Assembly: GCA_947044365.1 (NCBI GenBank)
Contig: OX345641.1
Location: 7,091,130 to 7,155,129 of the forward strand
DNA: 64,000 nucleotides
Source: Petrosia ficiformis
Taxonomy: Eukaryota > Porifera > Demospongiae > Haplosclerida > Petrosiidae
Direction: 5' to 3'
In this document: positions 24,721 through 36,373 of the stretch, piece by piece
Layout: each line of letters begins with the position of its first letter
Position numbering within the stretch: position 1 is the stretch's first letter
Program-made: the position numbers and the translations under genes
Notes under the pieces: generated by a model
What the model was told of the DNA's origin: nothing
Databases searched by the model: none
The model's input: only the letters and a program-made list of their open reading frames with translations

Positions 24721-27700
24721 GGTGTTGTCTTCCATTCAGAAAGATATAGATTAACAGATGAACATTTTGAATATCTTATGTTTAGTAATAATTATGTATA
24801 TCTCACTGTTATTATTATTATGTTGGGTGTTTAACAAGGACTATTACCAAAGAACAGGAACATATCAGTGGAAGGGGCTGGCTATGTAAAACTATCCTTA
24901 GGTGTGAGATATAATTATATAGTCCTCATGCTTGAGTAATATCACATCCTTAGACATAAACTTTCTTTATGTCTACAGAAGACCCATTATTGTACTAATT
25001 ATGTTTGGATGTATTGTGTATTATGACCTATATAATGATGTATGTTATTTAACTTTCAGTTGGTTACAGGAATTTCAATGTAATGTAATTTTCCTCAATG
25101 CTAATTTGTATTTTCTGCCAAGTAATATTTACAAGTGATATATAGTTTCATCTCATCATGATCTATATTGACTAGCATATAAAGGACATGTCATATCAGC
25201 AATACAGTGTATAATGTATAGTATTATAGGTATAACCTGTGATGTATTATTACCATTTCCATTCTAGGTCTGTGAAAACAACGGATGTTACTTACTCATT
25301 TCATAGTAATTATAATTATTAAGTACATGAATTTGTACTTATACAATGATAAACAACATCTGTTGTGCCAAATTACAAATGGGATTTTCCATTCATTATT
25401 ATGACATGTACTTTATATACTAGTCAATATAGATCAAGATCAGAAGTAATAAATTAAATATTACCTAACAAGTAAAATAAAATCAGTAATTGATTTATAT
25501 TGTCTCATTAGCATAGTCTCAGGAGCATAATTATTATTTATATTTTATTGAAACTCATGTAACCAAATCAGGGATAAAATGTGTCCATGGATGTGAAAGT
25601 CAGCAATTACCAGTCAACTAATTAATTTTTACAGTGAATTAAATTAAATCAGTATAATTATGTTTAGAGTTTGTACTTGTACTTATTATGGTCAGAAGAT
25701 TACACCTGTACATCAAGCCCTATATAGAGTAATTAATAAAATGTGAGTTGTAACAATAAACATCTGCTATTACTGTGTTGTCTTCCATTCAGAAAGATGT
25801 AGATTAACAGATGAAAATTTTGAATATCTTAAGGTTTAGTCATAATTATGTATATTTCATTGTTATTATTATTATGTAGAGTGTTTAGCAAAGGCTATTT
25901 TACTATTACTATGTAACAGGAACATATCAGTGGGAGGGGCTGGCTATATATACCTATTCTCAGATGTGAGATAAATGTATATGGTCTTCACACTTGAGTA
26001 ATATTGCATCCTTAGACACAAACCTTCTTTATGTCTATAGTAGACTGTTATTGTACTACTATATCAATTATGTATACGTATATTGTGTATTATGATTTGT
26101 AATGACCTATGTAATGATGTATATTATATTATAATAATAATACAGGTGTATTACAGTTCATAGTAAGATCATACACTATGAAACATAATGTGTTATTTAA
26201 CTTACAGGAGCTTCAATGTAATTTAATTTCCCTCAATGCTGATTTGTATTATCTGCCAAGTAATATCTACAAGTACTAGTTTCATCTCATCATGATCTAT
26301 ATTGACAAGGACGTGTCATAGTAACAAAAACAGCAATACAGTGTATAAAATATAGTACTATAGGTATAACCTGTGGTGTATTATTATCATTCCCATTCTA
26401 GTTCTGTGAAAAGAACAGATGTTACTTATTCATTTCATAGTAATTATAATTAGTAAGTACATGAATTTGTACTTATACAATGATAAACAAGATCTGTTAT
26501 GCCAAATTACAAATGGGATTTTCCATTCATTATTATGGCATGTACTTTATATACTTTCAGTACATATTTCATTTCATCATGATCTTGACTAGTATATAAA
26601 GTACATGTAATAATATAGCATGGTAACAAAAACAGCAATATAGTGTATAAAGTATAGTATTGTAGGTATAACCTGTGGTATTATTCTGTTTTTATAATTC
26701 CCCTATATGTCCCATATTACACTGAACTTGGTGACTATCCTCAGATGAGTAAACACAAATCTTGTCTTTGTGTCTATAGAAAACCCGTTACTGTACTACA
26801 TATTAATTATGTATACATGTATTATGCATAATTATTGTGTATTATGATATGTAATAACCTATATAATGATGTATATTATATATATGATAATAATACAGGT
26901 GTATTACACTTCATAGAAGGACCATACGCTATTAAATATAATGGGTTATTTAGTTTTCAGTTGGAGTTTCAATGTAACCTCAATGCTGAATTGTATTTTC
27001 TGCCAAGTAATATTTACAAGTAATATATAGTTTCATCTCATCATGATCTATATTGACTAGTATATAAAGGACATGTCATATCAGCAATACAGTGTATAAA
27101 GTATAGTATTATAGGTATAACCTGTGGTGTATTATTATCATTCCCATTCTAGGTCTGTGAAAACAACGGATGTTACTTACTCATTTCATAGTAATTATAA
27201 TTATTAAGTACATGAATTTGTACTTATAGAACATCTGTTTTGCCAAATTACAAATGGAATTTTCCATTCATTATTATATATACTTTTAGTGCTCATTTCA
27301 TTACACTATATTGACTAGTATATAAAGTGCATGTCATAATATAGCATGGTAACAAAAGCAGCAATATAGTGAATAAAGTATAGTATTATAGGTATAACCT
27401 GTGGTATTATTCTGTTTTTATAATTCCCCTCTGAAAAGAACAGATGTTACTTACTGATTTCAGAGTATTTATAATTATTAAGTACATGAATTTGTACTTA
27501 TACAATGATAAAGACCATCTGTTGTGCCAAATTACAAGTGGGATTTTCAAATTATTTATTATGACATGTACTAGTCAATATAGATCAAGATCAAAATTAA
27601 TAAATTATTACTTTTAAACATTACCTAACAAGTAAAGAAATCAGTAATTGATTTATATTGTCTCATTAGCATAGTCTCAGGAGCATAATTATTATTTATA

Positions 27701-28109
27701 TTTTATTGAAACTGGTCAAAACACTATTTTTGATTTCTTGGAAAATGCTTTAAGTACTTTGTCAAAAACATGTTTAGAGTTTGTAATTGTACTTATTAAG
27801 GTCAAAAGATTACACCTGTACTTCAAGCCCTCTAGAGCAATTAATAAAATGTGAGTTGTAACAATGAACATCTGCTATTACTGGTGCTGTCTTCCATTCA
27901 GAAAGATGTAGATTAACAGACGAACATTTTGAACAACTTAGGTTTAGTGATAATTGTGTATATATCGTTGTTATTATTATTATGTATGGTTTCTGTTTTC
28001 AGCAAGGACTATTTTACTATTACTAAGGAGCTGCTGGCTATGTAAGATGTGAAATATACTGTATTGTTAAGTATACATAATAAATGTAGTAATTACATAA
28101 TTGTATTGT

Positions 28110-28455
28110 GTATGTAATAGTTAGAACACACTTTATAGTGATTACGTGTTTTAATGTAGCACGAAAGTAAAGGTTGAGTTTACATAATGCACGAGCCAAA
28201 GGCGAGTGCGTTATGTAAATGAGACCTTTATTGACCGCCCAAGTGCTGCATTGAAACACACAATGTACTGTCAAGTGTGTTCTAAGTGATTTATTGATGA
28301 TCTGGTAATCTACCACTGTTGCTGGAGCTGCTTCGTTAGTAGAGGTGAGCAAAGTGTGCAATAACTAACTTATTGCACACAAAAGTGTGATTTAATGTTC
28401 AATCATGTGACGCATTATCTGCACTCTGATTGGCCACAGGTCACATGATCAGCAA
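28110..28455. mobile_element. Foldback element, copy 1
   Basis: Core 28,121-28,285 is a long imperfect hairpin. The left arm starts TTAGAACACACTT and contains TTTACATAATGCAC; the right arm mirrors it and ends GTGTGTTCTAA. A related copy lies at 56,377-56,690 and also shares about 170 bp beyond the right arm, up to CACATGATCAGCAATA. Two dispersed copies with this layout indicate a non-autonomous foldback/MITE family. Confidence 0.7.
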
Positions 28456-28482
28456 TAATATACTTTGTCTAATGGAAGCCAT

Positions 28483-28780
28483 AGCTGTCGGGTTTTCCAC
28501 TAAGTCACTGGGGCACTTTTCGTCACCATCCCTGGCAAATCACCACTCAGAAAAAACTTTTATTGACCAAGAAGTGTTTCGTTTCGTATTCACGGGAACA
28601 TACCCTTTACTAATCTCATCTCTTCAGTTTCACTGTTAGTACTTATAGTGTTAAACCTTGCCTTTTTCTTTTGGGGTAAAACAACCAAATCCATGTCATC
28701 GGGATCTTCATTTTCCTTATCTTGTCCTTTTCCTGACTCCGAGTTCTTCTCAGCAAGGTCAAGGTCACTAGCTAGTACGC
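28483..28780 (-). pseudogene. Relic of a QRICH1/ZMYM2-like (Crypton-derived) gene
   Basis: Minus-strand translation reads LASDLDLAEKNSESGKGQ, then an acidic and a KKKAR stretch, then EEMRLVKGMFP. A one-base shift after this (near 28,593) continues as VNTKRNTSWSIKVFSEW (28,543-28,593), then a TGA, then FARDGDEKCPSDLVENP. The order NTKR.T.W...VF..W followed by CP.DL is the pattern I know from the N-terminal part of QRICH1/ZMYM-type proteins, which derive from Crypton tyrosine recombinases. The frameshift and stop make this a broken copy. The family call is from memory of the motif and moderately sure. Confidence 0.5.
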
Positions 28781-28854
28781 ATACTCAAGTGACCACATAG
28801 AATGAGTGGCTTCAACCAGCTTGCTTATTGATCTTTGTTTTAGACAAGCAAGAT

Positions 28855-28938
28855 ATTACATAGCCCAGGGTGTGTTATCGATACGCCTTCGGGATTATTT
28901 CGTGTGTATACACAATAACACACCCAGGGCTATGTAAT
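28855..28938. repeat. Inverted repeat, 24-bp arms
   Basis: ATTACATAGCCCAGGGTGTG begins the left arm (28,855-28,878); the right arm 28,915-28,938 is its reverse complement with one mismatch. The loop is 36 nt. It resembles a short foldback element and lies beside the Crypton-like relic. Confidence 0.8.
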
Positions 28939-28964
28939 CTCTATTACGTAGGCCTAATGCACCT

Positions 28965-29070
28965 TATTACCCTCGCCGCGTAGCGTAGGCGGAAGGGTAC
29001 GGTAATCGTTTTGTCTGTGTGTCTGTGTGTCTGTGTGTCTGTGTGTCTGTGTGTGTGTTAGCAATTTTTC
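28965..29070 (+). repeat. GC-rich repeat end plus TGTGTCTG microsatellite
   Basis: TTACCCTCGCCGCGTAGCG leads into about six TGTGTCTG units (29,012-29,058). A similar GC-rich motif, TTACCTTGCCACGTAGGCG, occurs at 29,810-29,830. The two may bound one non-autonomous element, but target duplications were not found. Confidence 0.4.
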
Positions 29071-29900
29071 TGGAAAAATAAAAACATTGACATTTCAAAA
29101 GGGGTACTGGTAGACTTCAAATTATACAAGGAAAAAAAATAACGTAGGAATTCTTCTTAAACCTTTCGGTTATAAAGTTATCACAATGTTTATAACTCAC
29201 GGTTACTGTTTCCAGACTTGAGAAGACTCGTGGAGGCATCTGAACACATCAAAACATAACTACTCCTGTATCATGACTATCGCTAGCAAAGCACTACATA
29301 AAAGCAAACAAAATTTGGGTAGTGGTTGCTACAACATCGAGTACTGGCTCCAAGCATTCTCCATTACTTTCAAACTCCGCCTATTTCAATTTTTCAAAGT
29401 GCACGTTACTCAAACATCAGCAGTTTTGAGGACCTGTCTATGCTGTCTTTGTGGAATATTTCACAAGACGAATTGAGGATCTTTCTTTCTTATTTCAGAT
29501 AATACAGAGACTAAAATGTAAGACTTATAGTATAGCAAAGGAAGAGACTAGTATAATCATACTAAAATCTTTCAGTTATAAAGTAATAAGTAGTGACATG
29601 TTAGTTTATATAATTTATATACCGGTATATATATATATATATATATATCTATTATAATATTATTATAAAAACTAACATGCCAGTACGGTTTTATAACTTA
29701 ATATGTTTTATACATATAAACTAAACAATCTGAAGTAAACATTCTCATTATTATATGACCATACAAACGAGCAATGATCTTTTGGCATATTATATTTATA
29801 GTTTGTATTACCTTGCCACGTAGGCGAGGGTCCCGTCCCGACGGCGCTCGTTAATACAGGACATAGTTATATAATTGATTATAGTCGTGTGGGATGTGCT
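29071..29900. other. Upstream region of gene D
   Basis: No gene supported. Contains a TA microsatellite at about 29,626-29,648 and the second GC-rich motif noted above. Short open frames show no family features. Confidence 0.5.
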
Positions 29901-29903
29901 CAA

Positions 29904-29959
29904 ACCATAAAGTCAGCTAAGTCACTCTCTTATATATTACTAGTTTGTTTCTGGTCTTG
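29904..29959 (+). promoter_or_regulatory. Conserved promoter block of gene D
   Basis: Carries CAGCTAAGTCACTCTCTTAT and ATTACTAGTTTGTTTCTGG. The TATA-like element is degraded to CCATAAAG, the weakest of the array. Ends 63 bp before the ATG. Confidence 0.55.
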
Positions 29960-30021
29960 TATACAGACTGTGATAGAAAGTTTGAGTTGACAGGCTTCAG
30001 TTATCTCTCTCCTTGTATTGC

Positions 30022-33000
30022 ATGATGTCACTACTAATTCTCAATCGAAAGGTTTTGTATCTCGTATTGTTGATCACTTTACTGTATGGATTAGTATCGG
30101 CTAATAAAAATATCACTATATATGTTCAACCAAATGGAACCGACCAATCAGAATGTATGGAAGGAAATCAATCTATTCCATGTCATACATTGTCCTATGT
30201 CTTGAATCAGATCAGTAATAGAAATGATGTCTTTCAAAGTACAAACATTTCAGTGTATGTGTATATAACATACTATCAAGAAATGACTGATTTGTATACT
30301 ATACAGTTACTAGTTAACTTGTATCTTATTGGAGTTGATAATCCTGTTCTTCGATTCTGTGGAGATAGTTATTCTCATTTTCAGCTTCAAGGTGGAGGTT
30401 CTTTTTATGCTGAAAATATTATTTTCAATAACTTTTTAGGAGTTTTCATCCTTGTAACTGTGAGTTTTAATAAGTGCATATTCACTAGTGCTCGAGGTAA
30501 GGCAGTTACTCATAATTATGGTTTATATATGGGGGAGAATCACAATGTTATCATAAGCAACTGTTTATTTTATAACATTAATGCTCAAACAACACTTATA
30601 CAAATTAATAATCCATTAAATGTGAAACTATCTGGATGTGAATTCTATCAAAACACAGGTCAAGATATTCTTGTTTTGATATACTGTGAAATACCTTTTT
30701 ATTTGGAATTGGATAACTGCAGTATTTATGACAATGATATAGGTATAGGATTTCAATTTGAAAGTTCAAACTCTGAGTTGAACTCTGAGTCAATGATTAA
30801 TATCACTAACTGTGTGTTCACTAATAACACATCTGCTGATCGCATTTTTGTCATTACTATTGATAGATTATACATGTCAAATGTGAATCTAATAAGTAAC
30901 AAGATGAAAAGGATTGAAACTAGCATCATGTTAATAACACCGGTACATCCCAATGGAGAATTCGAACAACATTTGAACATATCTAACATTAATTTTATTA
31001 GTAACACTGGAACAGCACTTAAGCTGGTAGATGTAACTATGTATTTTAATAATATAACATTTTATAACAACACTGGACTTAATGGAGGAGGTATGTCATT
31101 GTATCAAACAAGTATCTATCTTGCTGGTCCTCTAAGATTTAAAAAAAATAAAGCTGTTTTTGGTGGAGCCATTTATATTGCAATGAATGATGGTTTTGCA
31201 TTTGATTCATATTGTACTACACTTGAACAAATAACTTTTTCCAGTAATTTTGCAATTACATTTGGAGATGATGTTTTTATGGAGGATGGATATTCAGTCA
31301 GTGATATAATGTATTTTACCTTTCCATGTATTGATAAAACCAATATAAATAATGTAAGTGGAGACCATATCATTTCTGCTCCACACAACATTACCATTAA
31401 TCAACAAAGTAATTCCACTATTACTCTGTTTCCTGGACAGAAACTGACATATTCAGCTGATGTTACTGATTATTTTGGTAACTTGACATCTTGTTTAATA
31501 AATACTCGTCTTCAATGTGGAGTTGATTTCATTTTTTGCAAGTATGTGCAATTAACTGCTGATGCAACAACATTTCTTTCTACTGGTAATATCACAACTA
31601 ATGTATATTTAACATCTACTGTTGAACATCACGATTCTTCACTAAAACTTTGGTTTACATGCTTGGATACAAGTGCTAAAGTGTATGTCAATTTGCATCT
31701 AACAACTTGTCCTTTGGGATATGTTTTTCAAACACCTCAAAAATCTGAATCAATCCGAGGGATATGTCAATGTGTGGACACAGCTAGTAATGATGTACAG
31801 TGTGATTTTGTGTTGGGTGTAGCATGTATTAGACATGGTTACTGGTTAGGAGAAATTAATGTAAATGATGAACTGAACAATACTATCAATGACACAGCTC
31901 CATGTCAATATCCACATTGTAAGACTGACTTACCACCTTGTCCGATCACAGGACTAGCTCAGACTTACACCAAACTTCCTGTTGCTCAAGATGAACAATG
32001 TAATGGATTATATGGTGGATTATTGTGCAGAAGTTGTAGAGAAGATGCTGTGTTTAGTTTCGAAGCTGTTAAATGTATTCCATCATCAAATTGTCAATCG
32101 TGGCAACCTTATGTTACTTTAGTACTTGTAGTTATATTTCAACTTGTTCTGGGATTTGGGATCGTAATAGGACTAAAAGCAAGCTTTAAGACAGGTATTG
32201 GACATTTGTATGGACCTCTATTCTTCATTGCTGTACTCAGACTTATACCTTTCGGATACTACAAAGAATATGTTCACCTAAAATTCATAGTTTCAATATT
32301 TCAATCTATTCTTTTACTTAATTTAGAAATATTTGGTGAAATTCCATGGTGTTTCTTCTCCAATATTAATTCACTACTGAACTACTCTCTCCATTTCCTT
32401 GGTCCATTTATTATTGCACTTGTACTATTATCAACAGTATTACTAGCTCGATATTATCCAAGACAATTCTTGTCTCTACAGAGTTCTCCAGTTCAAGCTA
32501 TCTGTCTCCTGATTCTTCTTTCCTTTTGGTCTGTTTCTGATACTTGTATTCAACTATTGAAACCTACTACTACACTGAATGGAGTTAAAGGATGGAGAGT
32601 TGCTCTTCAACCGAATATACAATACCTCAAAGATCCATATCATATAGTCACTTGGATAATTTCAATAGTTCTTCTCGTATTTCTGCTTGTTCCTTTCATG
32701 TTATTGTTGTTTTTGTCACCACTTTTAAGACGTAAGTTCAACCTCACTCGTGTTCAACCATTACTCGATGCATTCCAGTCGTGTTATGATGACAGGTTTC
32801 GCTGGTACTCAGGAGTGTATATATTATCATGGATAATCTTAAATATCAACATGCCTTACTATGTGATGGAGATTGTTCTTATTGCTGTCGGTACATTACA
32901 TTTCATGATACATCCTTACAAGTATCGATGGCTGAATATTGTTGATACACTCTTACTAGTTGATCTAAACATGCTTGCTTTCCTTACATCAGTTGATTCA

Positions 33001-33294
33001 CCAAATAGTACACATAAAGAGACAGTACCTATTAGTTACATGTTGGTAGTGTTACCTCTGACATATATTACAATTGGTGGAGTGTGGATCATTAGTATGA
33101 TCATTATAAAATGGTGCAAACGTAAAGTGTGTACTGGTAAGAATACTAATGCAGAAGAAATAGTAAATTTACTTGATGAGGAAGAAGAGGACGTAGTGGA
33201 TAGTGGAGATATAGACATTCATATTGGAGTAAATTCAACAGAATTGGAGCGTCCTGTTTGTAGGAGAGAATCCCTGATATTTGATGATAATTAA
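30022..33294 (+). CDS. Gene D: beta-helix ectodomain, multi-pass membrane protein (1,090 aa)
   Basis: First plus-strand member, single exon, starting at the ATGATG pair at 30,022. The signal peptide is followed by ITIYVQPNGTDQSEC, then beta-helix turns (NKCIFTSARG, NCLFYNIN, GCEFYQN, NCSIYDND, NCVFTNNT). The cysteine-rich domain lies about 560-686, hydrophobic segments about 690-1032, and the acidic tail ends RRESLIFDDN. The middle of the ectodomain (NCVFTNN.S.DRI, ITPVHPNGE) is closest to gene G, so D and G form a subgroup. The coil carries an ESSNSELNSES insertion. Divergent from C and convergent with E. Confidence 0.9.
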   Translation: MMSLLILNRKVLYLVLLITLLYGLVSANKNITIYVQPNGTDQSECMEGNQSIPCHTLSYVLNQISNRNDVFQSTNISVYVYITYYQEMTDLYTIQLLVNLYLIGVDNPVLRFCGDSYSHFQLQGGGSFYAENIIFNNFLGVFILVTVSFNKCIFTSARGKAVTHNYGLYMGENHNVIISNCLFYNINAQTTLIQINNPLNVKLSGCEFYQNTGQDILVLIYCEIPFYLELDNCSIYDNDIGIGFQFESSNSELNSESMINITNCVFTNNTSADRIFVITIDRLYMSNVNLISNKMKRIETSIMLITPVHPNGEFEQHLNISNINFISNTGTALKLVDVTMYFNNITFYNNTGLNGGGMSLYQTSIYLAGPLRFKKNKAVFGGAIYIAMNDGFAFDSYCTTLEQITFSSNFAITFGDDVFMEDGYSVSDIMYFTFPCIDKTNINNVSGDHIISAPHNITINQQSNSTITLFPGQKLTYSADVTDYFGNLTSCLINTRLQCGVDFIFCKYVQLTADATTFLSTGNITTNVYLTSTVEHHDSSLKLWFTCLDTSAKVYVNLHLTTCPLGYVFQTPQKSESIRGICQCVDTASNDVQCDFVLGVACIRHGYWLGEINVNDELNNTINDTAPCQYPHCKTDLPPCPITGLAQTYTKLPVAQDEQCNGLYGGLLCRSCREDAVFSFEAVKCIPSSNCQSWQPYVTLVLVVIFQLVLGFGIVIGLKASFKTGIGHLYGPLFFIAVLRLIPFGYYKEYVHLKFIVSIFQSILLLNLEIFGEIPWCFFSNINSLLNYSLHFLGPFIIALVLLSTVLLARYYPRQFLSLQSSPVQAICLLILLSFWSVSDTCIQLLKPTTTLNGVKGWRVALQPNIQYLKDPYHIVTWIISIVLLVFLLVPFMLLLFLSPLLRRKFNLTRVQPLLDAFQSCYDDRFRWYSGVYILSWIILNINMPYYVMEIVLIAVGTLHFMIHPYKYRWLNIVDTLLLVDLNMLAFLTSVDSPNSTHKETVPISYMLVVLPLTYITIGGVWIISMIIIKWCKRKVCTGKNTNAEEIVNLLDEEEEDVVDSGDIDIHIGVNSTELERPVCRRESLIFDDN

Positions 33295-33919
33295 GGAAAA
33301 CTTGTAAAAAGCCATTTTGTACTGATGGTGTTATTAACAATAGTTATGAATTTAATATAATATTTGTCATGTTGTAGTTTTGCATATACATGTAGAATAT
33401 CAATGTAGTTCCTTAGTGTTTTTGCTATAAACATGTGTAATTACAATACCAGTACTTTAGTGTGTGTAGCTAGCTATATCTTATGCAAAAGTGAATAATT
33501 ATTATTATTCTTATCCTCTTATTCAAGTTACTCTGTACCTAATATAATTATATATAATATATATACCTAATCTTTGAAAACACTACATGCTATCTCTGCA
33601 AACATGCTAAAGTGCGAAAATGGTTACATAGATGAGGCTAGTGTGGGGTAAATCTCCTCAAAATATCTCTGTCCCTTTTGGTTCCAGGTCTATATCACCA
33701 AGTACCTGAAATGTCACGTACCAGTTTTTAAAATATTTCAGAGACGATTTCACTTTCATGTGTGTTGGACCTATCATTTTCGACAAATTTATTTCTTCGA
33801 ACATTTTGAGGTAAACCTTAAAACCCATACCCTATGCATCAACTGGAAAGTTTGGGTGGAAGAATAGTTTTAAGGACACAAATAATAAGTAACTAGTAAC
33901 TATTCAATCTTTAGCTATA

Positions 33920-33961
<42 letters not shown>

Positions 33962-34202
33962 ATACGTTTTTGTAAAAAATAATGACCTTGTCATCTTTCA
34001 TTAAAACATCTCACCTGGCATCCCGCGTATATCTGTAACTGCAACAGAGAAATGTTATATTTAGTAATACAGAACTTGGTTGATTATATAAACACACGTA
34101 CATCACACATCTAATGAGCATTTAAAAAAAATGAACTCTCATTTTTAAAAATGAATATCTTTTCCTATAAATGTTAAAGATACATCTATTTGTGTTTTAC
34201 AG
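33295..34202. other. 3' flank of gene D
   Basis: No gene seen. It does not resemble the 3' flanks of the other members. A TA microsatellite lies at about 33,921-33,963. On the minus strand, 34,018-34,041 is a 24-bp stretch with acceptor-like TTGCAG before it and donor-like GTGAGA after it; no partner exon was found. Confidence 0.5.
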
Positions 34203-34327
34203 CTAATATTACCTCAATGTATCAAGAACTAGATCCAACAGTTCAGATCAAGAGAGGAATCCTTCTGGCCAACCCTGATGGCACTGGTGTCTACAATTCT
34301 ATGCACTCTGAACAATGTGTTCTGTAG
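34203..34327 (+). CDS. Candidate terminal exon of an unrecognised gene
   Basis: A strong acceptor (TTTGTGTTTTACAG) precedes 40 open codons that include SMYQELDPTVQIKRGILLAN and end HSEQCVL before TAG. Base composition is visibly less AT-rich than its surroundings. No upstream exon could be placed between gene D and this point, so it may be an orphan or relic exon. The family is not recognised. Confidence 0.35.
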
Positions 34328-34405
34328 AAATGTAACTTCAGTCTTAGCACACAGATTCTTGACTCTTCCTGAACTGCCGTTCTATTTCCAGATTAAAACA
34401 TATAA

Positions 34406-34545
34406 TTATAGTGATAGTCTGATTAGCTGATGTTAATCCATACAGTAATCAGATCAACAATGTGAGATACAAAACCTTTTGATTGAGAATTAGTAGTGAC
34501 ATCATGTGAATACCACAATACAAGGAGAGAGATAGCTACCTGGAG
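34406..34545 (-). pseudogene. Array-gene fragment: 5' leader and signal-peptide region
   Basis: About 140 bp match the family leader, the ATGATG start, the signal peptide (MMSLLILNQKVLYL) and LLYGLTSANQ on the minus strand. A TGA replaces the ACT codon in the LITLLYG stretch, and homology stops after TIT. No downstream gene remains, so it is an isolated 5' relic. Confidence 0.85.
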
Positions 34546-35779
34546 CTTGTCCTCTCTATTCCAGCAGTGTGATCATATGAGACAATAAACAAACTATTAC
34601 TAAGATAGTGAGTTTACTCACTTGTTTGAAAGCACAAGCCACAATGAAATTAGGATTAACTAATCAAAGTGTCAACTCATTGTACTTGTATGGTTTGTGT
34701 TAAGAAATAATTATAATGCCCCTATATAATTATTAATATTATAATAATATTATAATTATTGTCTATATGTAATTATTATCCATGAAAATGGCTAAAAACG
34801 TTGATTGCTTTTTGGCTGCACTTTGGCCTATATTAAAGAGGGTGTCTGTAGCCATTTTCCCTTTGGTGTTGTAAATTCTAACAACAGATGCAGGTCGATA
34901 AAGACAGCAACTCTTTCTCAAATGTTCTGCCAAGACATGAGGGTATACACGAGGTAAGTACACAAACACGTACATTCCATTGATGTAATTCTTCTGCTGT
35001 TGACTTCCATGACACAGACACATTGAACTTTAATAGACTATAGTAAAGCAACTCCTGCTAAACAGTAACTATACAAGCTATAACAACTATCAAAGGGAAG
35101 TAATAGTGCTCTTCCTGGGTACTTAATTGGCCTTGGTAATATCTTTCAAATTGGAAATAGTTCAAAATCATAACTATGGAGAAACTGATAGAAATGATTG
35201 TTCTTATATATAAATGTATTAGACTAATAGACGTATGACAAATGTGAAACCTTATACATAATATAGATACAAAGGTGTCTGTTACAAACAATCTACATTC
35301 AATGCTCAAAAATAGTTTCTTGGCTCTTTGTAACGAGCCAAAGATATCACAATATGAAATTCTTTTAATTATGAATAACAAGAAATGGTATACAAAGTTA
35401 TTGATTGATGTCATCATTACATTTAAGAAGTGTTATGTATAAATTATAATCATTGTCATTATAATCCACATATAAATTGTGAATGACTTCTAGAGGACAT
35501 TAGTTTTGTTGTTTTTTAGTTATATGTCAATTTTACCTAAACAAATACTAAATATGATCTCATACTGGATAAATGTACCATACTAAATTCATTTCCTCAT
35601 CATGACTATAAAATCAATAGAAGATTGATAACAAAAGAATACTATTGGCATTAAATATTCCTAGTTAATGATATAGTGTACTATAATTCTGATTATGGTA
35701 AAATACTTTGCAAAAAAAGAGTATCTGAGTCTTGGAGCTTGTGGCCAGTCGCATCTAATGTTCATCAGCCTAATATGAA
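34546..35779. other. Distal flank of gene E, homologous to the distal flank of F
   Basis: Around 35,080-35,125 and 35,380-35,520 the sequence matches 40,580-40,625 and 41,220-41,360. 34,770-34,840 resembles an internal part of the piggyBac-type MITE at 40,629-41,208. The minus-strand open frame at 34,763-35,023 (86 codons) contains this stretch and looks repeat-derived. No gene supported. Confidence 0.5.
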
Positions 35780-36373
35780 GTGAGACACCATGAAAAAGCG
35801 GTTTTAAGATTAGATTCCAAAATTAAATTTGTCCCATCTTTTCATACTAGTAATGATGGAAAAAAGTAAGCTTATGGAGATGTGTCTTAAAACGTATGCT
35901 TATGGAGATGTATCTTAAAAATTAAACTATCCCAAATCCTCTCATCCTTAGTGTCATTGAAACTGTGATTCATTTTGCATGGCAGTGTAGGGCGCTTAAG
36001 GTTTGTCTACTTGCACTGGGCAGTCGCATCAAACCATTGCCATTGTACTTATGTCTTAGCATAGGAAAACAGTCAGATTTAACTAAGTCAGATTTCAATT
36101 TTATTTAGTGATGTTCCTGTACATTAGGTAACATAAAGTATACAGTTAATCGAGGGCAAGAAAATATTCATTTAAAAGAATTACAATTATGTATATTTAC
36201 TACATGTAATAGTATTATGTACACCAAAGTACATGGACATGTTGGCTAAATATAAATGAACTACATCTTATATAACAAACTAAAACATGACAATACCAAA
36301 TTGAATGTATAATCAACACAGTCACTAACATTAACACACATCAATTTAAGAAAAAAAAAAACAGTTTTGTTCT
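35780..36373. other. 3' flank of gene E, shared with gene A
   Basis: Homologous to 1-546 (for example TTAGATTCCAAAATTAAATT and the TTACTACATGTAATAGTATT stretch). No gene seen. Confidence 0.75.

Larger units (their letters stand above)
18880..28100. repeat. Large inverted array of satellite-like units between C and D
   Basis: Units of about 1.45-1.6 kb run in direct orientation from about 19,020, 20,610, 22,060 and 23,690. They then run as reverse complements, with edges near 24,970, 26,040 and 26,780, ending near 28,060. Each unit contains smaller internal repeats of about 350-450 bp with signatures such as AATTTGGCACAACAGATGTT, ATTCATGTACTTAATAATTA and AGGTTATACCTATAATACTA. The outer edges also match in inverted orientation (around 18,920-19,000 and 28,060-28,115). 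Short open frames here are chance products of the repeats. No gene is seen. Confidence 0.8.

Noticed and set aside
20057..27023. Several 60-70 codon frames
   Set aside because: All are parts of the inverted satellite units, recur with stops and shifts in sister units, and show no protein features.
28110..28455. CRISPR-like or riboswitch-like structure
   Set aside because: The hairpin is a foldback repeat in an animal genome with a second dispersed copy.
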